A DNA stretch of 45,368 nt from NCBI GenBank assembly GCA_020348065.1, contig CP070742.1, positions 1,985,207 to 2,030,574 of the forward strand, given 5' to 3'. The notes below the pieces were generated by a model. The model was not told the origin of the DNA. It searched no databases and was given only the letters and a program-made list of their open reading frames with translations. The position numbers and the translations under genes are program-made. Shown one piece after another: positions 35,905 through 43,006 of this stretch (position 1 is the first letter of the stretch; every line of letters starts with the position of its first letter). The DNA is from Candidatus Zixiibacteriota bacterium. GTDB taxonomy: Bacteria > Zixibacteria > MSB-5A5 > UBA10806.

Positions 35905-37293
35905 TTATACGGCTTTCATTAGTTTTTCCGCTATCTCTTCCAGAGCCATACCTCTCGAACCCTTGAATAGAACCAGGTCGCCCTTTTTTACCAGGTTTTT
36001 TAATCTCGAATAAAGTTTCATTTTATCGCCGAAATGTTCGCCATTTTTACCGAATTCGGCAATCAGGTGTCCTGATAATTCACCATAAGCCATCACCTGA
36101 TCGATTTCCGCTTTTTTCGCGTGTTTGCCCACTTCTCTGTGAAACAGCTCGGAACCGTTGCCCAGTTCAAGCATATCTCCCAGCACCGCTATTCTTCTGC
36201 CGTCGCATTTCATCAGGGCCAGCGTATCAATGGCGTATTTCATCGATACCGGGTTGGCATTGTAACAATCTACAAAAAATAATATTCCGGATTTACGAAA
36301 TACCTGAGATCGCATCCCCTCCGGCTGAAAACCGCTGATCGCCTCCGCGGCGGTTAACGAGTCAATACCTTCCGCAACCGCAACGCTAAATGCCGCAACC
36401 GCATTGTAGACATTATGAACGCCCGGAAAAGCCAACTTGAAATCGGTGCCGTTTATTTTAAAGCGGGGAAGCTGGTTTTCGCCGAATTCCAGGTCGGCAG
36501 GATATATATCATTGTTATATGATAAACCGAATTTTATTATCTTCAAATTCCGATCTGTTTTAACCTCGCGTAAAAAATCATCGTCTCCGTTTACAATCAG
36601 GACACCCCCGGATTTTATTCTATCGATAATTTCCAGTTTCGCCGATGCAATATCCTCCAGATTATTAAAAAATTCAAGATGCACCGGCCCCACATTGGTT
36701 ATAACGGCTACGTCGGGCAAGGATATTTCGCCGAGCCGCGAGATTTCACCCCTGCGACTCATACCGAGCTCAAAAACAGCATAATCGGTTTCGTCTTTAA
36801 TTTGAAATATTGAAAGAGGCAAGCCAAAAAAATTATTATAATTCCTCTGGGATTTTATTGTTGACGCCTTGCGCGAAATAACTTCGTAAACCAGATTTTT
36901 CACCGTGGTCTTGCCGTTTGAACCGGTAACGGCAATTACCTCAGCGGTCATTTTGCTTCTATAATATTTGGCGATTTGGCCCAGGGCATAAACGGTATCT
37001 TCGACCATAAACACGTTATTGCCCGTGAAATCCCTGCCCGGGGCTATTTCTCTTGAAACCACCGCCGCTGCCGCCCCGTTGGCGAACGCCGAATGTACAT
37101 AATCGTGGCCGTCGTGCTTCTCTCCCCTTATAGCTATAAATAGATCCCCGCTTCCGACCAGCCGACTGTCGATCTTTACTCCCGATATCGGGGCGCGGCG
37201 AAATTCGGGGGTCCCCTCCATCCTTGCCCCCAGAATCTCGCCGATTTCGCCCACGGTAAACATCATGTCTTTATTTTCAACCATTGTTTTCAT
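35905..37293 (-). CDS. murF: UDP-MurNAc-tripeptide--D-alanyl-D-alanine ligase
   Basis: 462 residues. It adds the D-Ala-D-Ala dipeptide. The N-terminal domain carries KIDSRLVGSGDLFIAIRG, typical of MurE/MurF, the ATP loop is AVTGSNGKTTVKNLV, and the FELGMSRRGEI and DCYNANPVSMK motifs are MurF-specific. The first in-frame ATG (37293) overlaps murE by 17 bp; alternatives at 37284 and 37266 are possible as none has a clear ribosome binding site. The dipeptide must come from a ddl gene outside the window. Confidence 0.97.
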   Translation of the reverse strand: MKTMVENKDMMFTVGEIGEILGARMEGTPEFRRAPISGVKIDSRLVGSGDLFIAIRGEKHDGHDYVHSAFANGAAAAVVSREIAPGRDFTGNNVFMVEDTVYALGQIAKYYRSKMTAEVIAVTGSNGKTTVKNLVYEVISRKASTIKSQRNYNNFFGLPLSIFQIKDETDYAVFELGMSRRGEISRLGEISLPDVAVITNVGPVHLEFFNNLEDIASAKLEIIDRIKSGGVLIVNGDDDFLREVKTDRNLKIIKFGLSYNNDIYPADLEFGENQLPRFKINGTDFKLAFPGVHNVYNAVAAFSVAVAEGIDSLTAAEAISGFQPEGMRSQVFRKSGILFFVDCYNANPVSMKYAIDTLALMKCDGRRIAVLGDMLELGNGSELFHREVGKHAKKAEIDQVMAYGELSGHLIAEFGKNGEHFGDKMKLYSRLKNLVKKGDLVLFKGSRGMALEEIAEKLMKAV

Positions 37294-38782
37294 AGCCGAG
37301 CTTTCGCAGTTCGGATTTCACCGCTTCAATATCCGAAAAATACTTTTTTACGGCGCCTACGATCTGATATTCCTCGTGGCCCTTGCCCGCGATGACCACA
37401 ATATCGCCGCTTTTGGCCGATGCTATGGCGGCTTTGATGGCCAGGGCCCTGTCCTCGATTACGCGACATCTCTTCTTATCCGTTATACCCGGCAGTGTAT
37501 CTTTAATAATCTTATCGGGGTCTTCGGTTCTCGGGTTGTCCGACGTGAGATACACGAAGTCCGCGTACTTCGATACCGCCATGGCCATCAGGGGACGTTT
37601 TGTTACGTCTCGATCACCGCCGCAGCCGAAGACAACATGAATATGATCGGGTTCGAAACTCCTTATACTCTTAAGAAGGTTTTCCAGAGCCCCCGGCGTG
37701 TGAGCGTAATCCACATATACCCCGAAGGGTTGTCCGAAAGATACCGCCTGCATCCTTCCCGGAACTGTAGTTGCCTGAGATAGACCATTCGTTATATCAT
37801 TCAGCGAAAGACCAAACGATAAAGCCGTGGCCGCCGCCGCCGCGGCATTGAGATGGTTAAAAATACCGGGCAGAGGAAACCTGAATCGCGATAACCGATC
37901 TTTATACTTAAATTCCAGCAGCGACGAATCGATATCGCTGCTTATCGCTTTACACTCCAGGTCGGCTTCCCGTCTAAAACTATAAGTAATGATATCCCCT
38001 GCGATCCGCCTTAGAAGTTTTCTGCCGTAATCATCATCAATGTTAATAATTGAACGTGCGGCGTTTTCGAACAACCTGGCCTTTGCCAAAAAATACTTTT
38101 CCATATTCTCGTGATAATCAAGATGGTCCTGGGTTAAATTCGTGAAGGTGGCGGAAAAAAAATTTATTCCATCGGATCTTCCCTGTTCAAGCGCATGTGA
38201 TGATACTTCCATGGCGCAACCGTCCATATCATTCTCAACCATCTCGGCCAGCAATTTCTGGATGTCCACCGGTCCCGGGGTGGTATTCTGCGCCGGTATG
38301 ACTCTCGAACCGGTGTCATAACCGACGGTCCCGATTTTTCCCCATTTTTCTCCGACGGAATCAAAGATCGCCTCGATCAAATAGGCTGTCGTAGTCTTGC
38401 CGTTTGTTCCCGTTACTCCCGCAATTTTAATCTTTTCGGAGGGAAAATCGTAAAAACGATTTGCGATTATGGGCAATATTTCCGTTAAATCATCCGCCAA
38501 AATAACCGGAACGCCCGCGATTATGTCTTTGCCTGCGATAGTGAGTACGATGGAGGCTCCCAATGATAGGGCTTCGGAAATGTACTGCCTTCCATCCTGC
38601 GAATGGCCGGGTACTGCGATAAATAAATTCCCCTGTTGAACCGTACGAGAATCAACCGTAATACCGCTAATCTCAAGTTTCCCGTTTTCTTTTGACAACT
38701 CGACGTTCAATCCCTCAAACAAATCCGATAAAATCATCGATCTGTATATTTTTTCATTATCGCTCATAATAGCGAAATTCAT
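37277..38782 (-). CDS. murE: UDP-MurNAc-L-alanyl-D-glutamate--2,6-diaminopimelate ligase
   Basis: 501 residues. It adds the third residue of the stem peptide. The N-terminal VDSRTVQQGNLFIAVPG, ATP loop GVTGTNGKTTTAYLIE and MEVSSHALEQGR are standard. TSDNPRTEDP contains the DNPR motif that selects meso-diaminopimelate over lysine, so the wall is predicted to be DAP-type, fitting a diderm. The ATG at 38782 lies 3 nt after the ftsI stop with GGGAAG ~7 nt before it; M16 (38737) is an alternative nearer the family N-terminus. Confidence 0.97.
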   Translation of the reverse strand: MNFAIMSDNEKIYRSMILSDLFEGLNVELSKENGKLEISGITVDSRTVQQGNLFIAVPGHSQDGRQYISEALSLGASIVLTIAGKDIIAGVPVILADDLTEILPIIANRFYDFPSEKIKIAGVTGTNGKTTTAYLIEAIFDSVGEKWGKIGTVGYDTGSRVIPAQNTTPGPVDIQKLLAEMVENDMDGCAMEVSSHALEQGRSDGINFFSATFTNLTQDHLDYHENMEKYFLAKARLFENAARSIINIDDDYGRKLLRRIAGDIITYSFRREADLECKAISSDIDSSLLEFKYKDRLSRFRFPLPGIFNHLNAAAAAATALSFGLSLNDITNGLSQATTVPGRMQAVSFGQPFGVYVDYAHTPGALENLLKSIRSFEPDHIHVVFGCGGDRDVTKRPLMAMAVSKYADFVYLTSDNPRTEDPDKIIKDTLPGITDKKRCRVIEDRALAIKAAIASAKSGDIVVIAGKGHEEYQIVGAVKKYFSDIEAVKSELRKLGYENNG

Positions 38783-38785
38783 ATC

Positions 38786-40747
38786 TTACTTCCCATATAG
38801 AATCAGCTCATCGACACGATCGATAATTATGCCGGGAGCGGGCTTTTGATATTCGACTATGCCGCTTCCGTAAATAGCACATTTCAATCCCAATGACCTT
38901 GCCGCCCGGTAAGCGTCCCGTATGGTCTTGCCCCGGAAATCAGGCAACATACTCTCCGGATTATTAGCTGCGAAAACGTCTTTAACGCTGGCATAGCGTG
39001 TTTCAGCTTTTGGCGAGGTTCCGAAATCGCCGTGCGAAATACGCGTTAACCGCGATTCTTCCTGTTGGTTCTCTATCCCGCCTTTAACCAGCGCGCTGTT
39101 TCGGGGAAGGCTCACGAACCTCCTCGCTATTTTCCTGAATACCGGCGCCGAAACCTCCCCGCCATAAATGCTTGTTCGGGGCTCGTCATACATTACAATA
39201 CCGGCGTAGCGAGGATTATCCGCCGGGAAATAACCCACAAATGACGCCAGCGACCTGTGGGGATCGTAGCCGTGGCCTTCCTTTTTGATTCTCAGGGCAG
39301 TACCGGTTTTACCCGCGATGGCACAAAGACGATCATCCGCTCTTCTGGCGGTCCCTTCACGAACCACGCCGTAAAAGATGTCATTCAGAATATCGCGGGT
39401 CCTTTTATCCAGAATGTTTCTTTCCACCACTTTCGCGTTTAGTGTTTTTTCCGATCCCTCAGGCGATATCATCTTCTCGGCGAAAAAAGGTCTCAACAGT
39501 TCGCCGCCATTCGCTATGGCTGCGTAAGCCCGAACTGTTTGAAGACCTGACACCGCAACCCCGTAACCGAAGCATACATTGGCCAGGAAATGCTCTGTCC
39601 ATTTCTCCGGTTTATGAATAAGACCTGAAATCTCGCCCGGAAAATCCACGCCGGTTTTCTCGCCGAAACCAAACCTTAACAGCATCTTATATATTAGATC
39701 GGATCCGGCCGCCAGACCCATTTTACTAACTCCGATATTTGACGAGTGGATGCCTATTTCATCGCAACGAAGCGTGTCGTAGGGATGGTCATCCCTGATA
39801 ACATGCCGGCCGAGATTGAACCTGCCTCCTTCTACGTTTATGATATCGTTCGGTTCGAATATCCCTTCCCGAAAAACGGCCGCCAGGGGAATTATTTTGG
39901 CCGTAGAGCCCGGTTCGTTTCTATCCACGATGCCGCGGCACCTTTGAAAAGAAACTTTGCCCTTTTCTATCGTAGCGCATGCCGCCACACCGCCGGTTTC
40001 CAGGTCCATAAAGACCGCCGAGCCATAAAGCGCCTTGCTTGAATCCAGCATCCAGCGGAGTTCCTCCTCCACTATCTGCTGAAAATCCAGGTCCAGGGTC
40101 AGGCAAATATCCGAACCGTCCATTGGTTCCACGATGGTATGTTCCCAGTTGGTTACCTCATTTCCGTAAACATCCCGAAGATATATTGATTGGCCGTCGC
40201 TGCCGGCCAATATATCCTCATAATACATCTCCAGCCCCGAAACCCCGCAATTATCCGTATCCGTCCGCCCTATAACTTCGGATGCCAGATCCTTATAAGG
40301 ATAAATCCGGACCGTCTCCACACGAGACTTCAGCGTTTCTATTCCGGCGTCTTCATATCTGGATTGATCTTTCTGCGAAACACCTCGCGTGATATATAAA
40401 AAACCGGGATGCTTTTTAAACTTCTTTATCCAGTATGATTTTGATTTGCCCGTTAGTCTGGAAAGCTTCAAGGCTTCCTGGCCGGAGTTCTTCATGTATC
40501 CGGGGTTGACGGAATAGGATTTCACTTCCATATCATAGGCCAGAAGCCGGTTCCGGCAATCGAGTATCGAACCGCGTTTTGATTTTAACAGCATCGATGA
40601 TTTTTGCTGCGAATCGGCGTATTCTTTGAAAGTATTATGTTTAAAGATCTGGACCTCGACCGATCTTGCCAGAAATACTAATCCGATTATTATAAATACC
40701 GCCCTGATCAGTCTGCCCCTTCTCCTTAAAGTTCTAAAATCAGTCAT
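38786..40747 (-). CDS. ftsI: Division penicillin-binding protein (class B transpeptidase) with C-terminal PASTA domain
   Basis: 653 residues. After a basic tail, one membrane helix (RAVFIIIGLVFLARSVEV) leads into the pedestal domain and the transpeptidase domain. Active-site motifs are STAK (Ser281, Lys284), SSN in GIHSSNIGVS and KTGT (Lys480). The last ~55 residues form one PASTA domain (MLPDFRGKTIRDAYRAAR). It crosslinks septal peptidoglycan with FtsW. The start at 40747 is preferred; a longer frame to 40825 would lie over the end of ftsL and add a basic stretch without support. GGAA lies ~9 nt upstream. Confidence 0.96.
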   Translation of the reverse strand: MTDFRTLRRRGRLIRAVFIIIGLVFLARSVEVQIFKHNTFKEYADSQQKSSMLLKSKRGSILDCRNRLLAYDMEVKSYSVNPGYMKNSGQEALKLSRLTGKSKSYWIKKFKKHPGFLYITRGVSQKDQSRYEDAGIETLKSRVETVRIYPYKDLASEVIGRTDTDNCGVSGLEMYYEDILAGSDGQSIYLRDVYGNEVTNWEHTIVEPMDGSDICLTLDLDFQQIVEEELRWMLDSSKALYGSAVFMDLETGGVAACATIEKGKVSFQRCRGIVDRNEPGSTAKIIPLAAVFREGIFEPNDIINVEGGRFNLGRHVIRDDHPYDTLRCDEIGIHSSNIGVSKMGLAAGSDLIYKMLLRFGFGEKTGVDFPGEISGLIHKPEKWTEHFLANVCFGYGVAVSGLQTVRAYAAIANGGELLRPFFAEKMISPEGSEKTLNAKVVERNILDKRTRDILNDIFYGVVREGTARRADDRLCAIAGKTGTALRIKKEGHGYDPHRSLASFVGYFPADNPRYAGIVMYDEPRTSIYGGEVSAPVFRKIARRFVSLPRNSALVKGGIENQQEESRLTRISHGDFGTSPKAETRYASVKDVFAANNPESMLPDFRGKTIRDAYRAARSLGLKCAIYGSGIVEYQKPAPGIIIDRVDELILYGK

Positions 40748-40751
40748 TTCA

Positions 40752-41186
40752 TCATTCCGATTTTGACGATTTCTCGCGACGTTCCCGGGCGTTAATCTTG
40801 CCCGATCTGAATACCGCTTCTTCAAGCCATTCCGCGAATATATCCGTATTCACGAACAACCTCCTGGTATCCCCGTTTTTTCCAATCGCCGGGATTTCTA
40901 TTTTCAATCTCTCGGATACATTCTGGGTCAACCCATATTTTTTTACAACCTCACCCACCTGAGTTATTGATTTCAGATCCATGAGTTCCGCCTTATATTC
41001 GGAAATTTCCGATATCAATTCGCCTTTCGATTTTTCAAGATCCCTGGTTCTCGAGTAGTAATCCTTGACCTTGTTCGATTTCCAGATCATTAAGAGTCCC
41101 AGAGCAAAAATCATTACGATGAAAATGCCCGGCTTCAAAACCGGCGTTTTCCCGGGCTTTGATTTTTTTTTATATTTTTTCGGCAT
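40752..41186 (-). CDS. ftsL: FtsL-like divisome protein
   Basis: 144 residues. A lysine-rich cytoplasmic tail (MPKKYKKKSKPGK) precedes one membrane helix (~20-38, GIFIVMIFALGLLMIW), followed by a coiled coil (~45-75, DLEKSKGELISEISEY) and a short C-terminal region. Size, topology and position between rsmH and ftsI identify it; sequence similarity of FtsL proteins is always weak. It should bind FtsQ and a FtsB-like partner and activate FtsWI. The start overlaps the rsmH stop by 17 bp. Confidence 0.85.
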   Translation of the reverse strand: MPKKYKKKSKPGKTPVLKPGIFIVMIFALGLLMIWKSNKVKDYYSRTRDLEKSKGELISEISEYKAELMDLKSITQVGEVVKKYGLTQNVSERLKIEIPAIGKNGDTRRLFVNTDIFAEWLEEAVFRSGKINARERREKSSKSE

Positions 41187-42069
41187 ATCTTAATCTCGCG
41201 GAGCGCGCCCGCGGATTCTTCCGGATTTCCATTTCGTTCGGGCGAAACGGTTTTTTGGTCTTTATATCAATAATCCTTCTGGCGCCGCATTCGCAAATAC
41301 CTCTTCCCGGGCCGCACTGGCATTTCCCCGAAAACAATCTTAAGATTTTTTTGGCGATACCGTCCTCGAGTGAATGATAAGAGATTACCGCTATTCTACC
41401 TCCCTTTGAAATCAGGGGAATAATCCCCCGTAGAGCTTTTTCAAACTCATCCAGCTCGTTGTTCACATATATCCTGAACGCCTGAAATACCCTGGAGGCG
41501 GCCTTATTGTAATTTCTAGGGCCGACGATTTTTCGTATGATTGCAGCCAGCCCGTCAGTAGTCTTCGGACGTTGATCAATTATGGCCCTCGATATGGCGC
41601 GGGCGTTTTTTTCCTGCCCGTAGGTTTTTAAAATATTTACCAGCTCTAACAGGCTGAATTTATCGACCATCCTGTGGAACGGTTGTCCCGAACTCCTGTC
41701 AAACCTGAAATCCAGAAACGATTTCTCATGATATGAGAATCCTCTTTCGCCTCGTTCCAATTGCATGGAATTCAATCCCAGGTCAAACAACACGCCTGTC
41801 ACCGGACCTGTATTCTCTCCTTCGAGCATCAACGGTATTTGCGAATATGTCATTTTAAACAGGCGATAACTTTCGGGCAGATTGTCCTTTGCCAGTTCAA
41901 TCATTTCTCCGTCACGATCAAAACCGAAAAAGATGAATTTCCCCGGCAAATCCCTCTCTACCGCCAGCGCGTGCCCTCCAAGGCCAATCGTAGCGTCAAT
42001 GAAAACTCCCTCCGGTACGTCAGCGAAAACCGATACGACTTCCTTTACCATTACCGGTAAATGGTCCAT
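41170..42069 (-). CDS. rsmH: 16S rRNA (cytosine1402-N4)-methyltransferase
   Basis: 299 residues. It N4-methylates C1402 in the ribosomal P site. The N-terminal HLPVMVKEVVSVF, SAM-binding FIDATIGLGGHA, GVLFDLGLNSMQLE, RGFSYHEKSFLDFR and the ISYHSLEDGIAKKI motif are diagnostic. The C-terminal part contains KCQCGPGRGICECG, a cysteine cluster seen in some family members. It follows mraZ by 1 nt, as in most dcw clusters. Confidence 0.97.
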   Translation of the reverse strand: MDHLPVMVKEVVSVFADVPEGVFIDATIGLGGHALAVERDLPGKFIFFGFDRDGEMIELAKDNLPESYRLFKMTYSQIPLMLEGENTGPVTGVLFDLGLNSMQLERGERGFSYHEKSFLDFRFDRSSGQPFHRMVDKFSLLELVNILKTYGQEKNARAISRAIIDQRPKTTDGLAAIIRKIVGPRNYNKAASRVFQAFRIYVNNELDEFEKALRGIIPLISKGGRIAVISYHSLEDGIAKKILRLFSGKCQCGPGRGICECGARRIIDIKTKKPFRPNEMEIRKNPRARSARLRYAEKI

Positions 42070-42070
42070 A

Positions 42071-42514
42071 TCAAATTAATAACTGACCCGCTACATCTTC
42101 ATAGGAATCCGGTTGATCCGATTCGTACGCCTTAAGCCTTTCTGGATCCCATAATTCGATTTTATCAAAAACCCCCCGTATAGTAACTTCCTTGGAAATC
42201 CCCGCCAGGTCCAGAAGATTTTGCGGGATGGCGATCCTGCCCTGTCTGTCAATCTTGGCGTCGGCAGCGTTGGATAACATTAACCTCTCGAAGTATCTCG
42301 CCTTGGGATCAGAGAGCCTTTTTAAACCGGAAAGCTTCTCTTCGATAATGAGCCAAAAGTTATGCGGATAAACATAAAGACAGCCTTCAAACCCGCGCAC
42401 AATAACGTAATGCTCATTTTCGGGAAACTCGGGATTGCCCCTGAACTTCGCGGGTATATTAATTCTGTTTTTATGGTCAATAGAATGAAGATATGTACCT
42501 TTAAACGCTACCAT
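42071..42514 (-). CDS. mraZ: Transcriptional regulator MraZ
   Basis: 147 residues with two SpoVT/AbrB-like halves: FKGTYLHSIDHKNRINIPAK at the N-terminus and AKIDRQGRIAIPQNLLDLAG in the second half. MraZ forms ring-shaped oligomers that bind repeated TGGGN boxes and control the dcw operon. Such boxes are directly upstream (42526-42561). The ATG at 42514 has only GAG at -6, because the boxes occupy the usual ribosome-binding region; the family N-terminus begins here, so the start is well supported. Confidence 0.97.
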   Translation of the reverse strand: MVAFKGTYLHSIDHKNRINIPAKFRGNPEFPENEHYVIVRGFEGCLYVYPHNFWLIIEEKLSGLKRLSDPKARYFERLMLSNAADAKIDRQGRIAIPQNLLDLAGISKEVTIRGVFDKIELWDPERLKAYESDQPDSYEDVAGQLLI

Positions 42515-42525
42515 CTACTCATTTC

Positions 42526-42561
42526 TCCCACTTTCTCCCACAAATTTGCCATTGCAACCCA
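42526..42561 (-). promoter_or_regulatory. MraZ operator: four TGGGN-type boxes
   Basis: On the minus strand, reading toward mraZ, the boxes are TGGGT (42557-42561), TGGCA (42547-42551), TGGGA (42536-42540) and TGGGA (42526-42530), with starts 10, 11 and 10 bp apart, i.e. one helical turn. TGGGN repeats with 5-nt spacers are the known MraZ site in E. coli. One box deviates (TGGCA). Confidence 0.8.
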
Positions 42562-42571
42562 CATGAGTCAA
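42543..42571 (-). promoter_or_regulatory. Probable dcw operon promoter
   Basis: A good -35 TTGACT (42566-42571, minus strand) lies 17 bp from a weak -10 CAAATT (42543-42548). Two MraZ boxes fall within the spacer and -10, so bound MraZ would block polymerase. The weak -10 leaves open that the true promoter lies further upstream. Confidence 0.5.
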
Positions 42572-42811
42572 GTAAAAAATTCCCAATAATCCTAATCCTT
42601 TTATCTATATAACGATAGAAAAACAGATTTTTATCGCGTGTAAAAATCGACCTGTTTTGGGTATCATAATCGTAATCTAATTATCTCATGGCCTTTGTAA
42701 CTCCTTATAAATCAAGGTATTTGTTTAAATGATCTTATTATTGAGCCTTCGCCAAATATCAGGGAGATGGGATGAATAAAAATTGCCCGAAAATTGCTTC
42801 CAAACAAAGAA

Positions 42812-42855
42812 TATGGGATTTTTCCCATACTCCGGAAGGCAATATCGCCTTCGGG
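42812..42855 (+). repeat. Two adjacent hairpins in the C25 protease upstream region
   Basis: TATGGGA-TTTT-TCCCATA (42812-42829) is a perfect 7-bp stem. CCGGAAGGC-AATATC-GCCTTCGGG (42832-42855) is a 9-bp stem with one G-G mismatch. They are 2 nt apart. No T-run follows, so they are not terminators; they could be a folded mRNA leader or protein-binding sites. Confidence 0.45.
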
Positions 42856-43006
42856 TCAAAACCTCTACAGCTAAAATCCTAAAATAACATGCTGTTAATC
42901 AATAAGTTATAAGGTCGTTTCAGATGTTTCATAGTGAAGATCGGACGGCATTAACGTTGCATCTTAACTTTCGGAATTTGAAAATTAACTTTTGAGGGAG
43001 GCTAAA

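Larger units (their letters stand above)
42515..43006. other. Divergent intergenic region between mraZ and the C25 protease gene
   Basis: This 492-bp gap is the only gene-free stretch above 300 bp. Its left part (42526-42571) holds the MraZ boxes and the mraZ promoter. The centre (42812-42895) has two clear hairpins and one weak one. The right end holds the GAGGGAGG ribosome binding site (42994-43001) of the protease gene. A possible weak promoter for that gene is TTGCAT-17-GAAAAT near 42957-42985. No small ORF or tRNA is apparent. Confidence 0.7.

Noticed and set aside
40748-40825. 26-residue basic N-terminal extension of ftsI
   Set aside because: It lies over the ftsL 3' end and is not needed for topology; ATG 40747 just after the ftsL stop is simpler.
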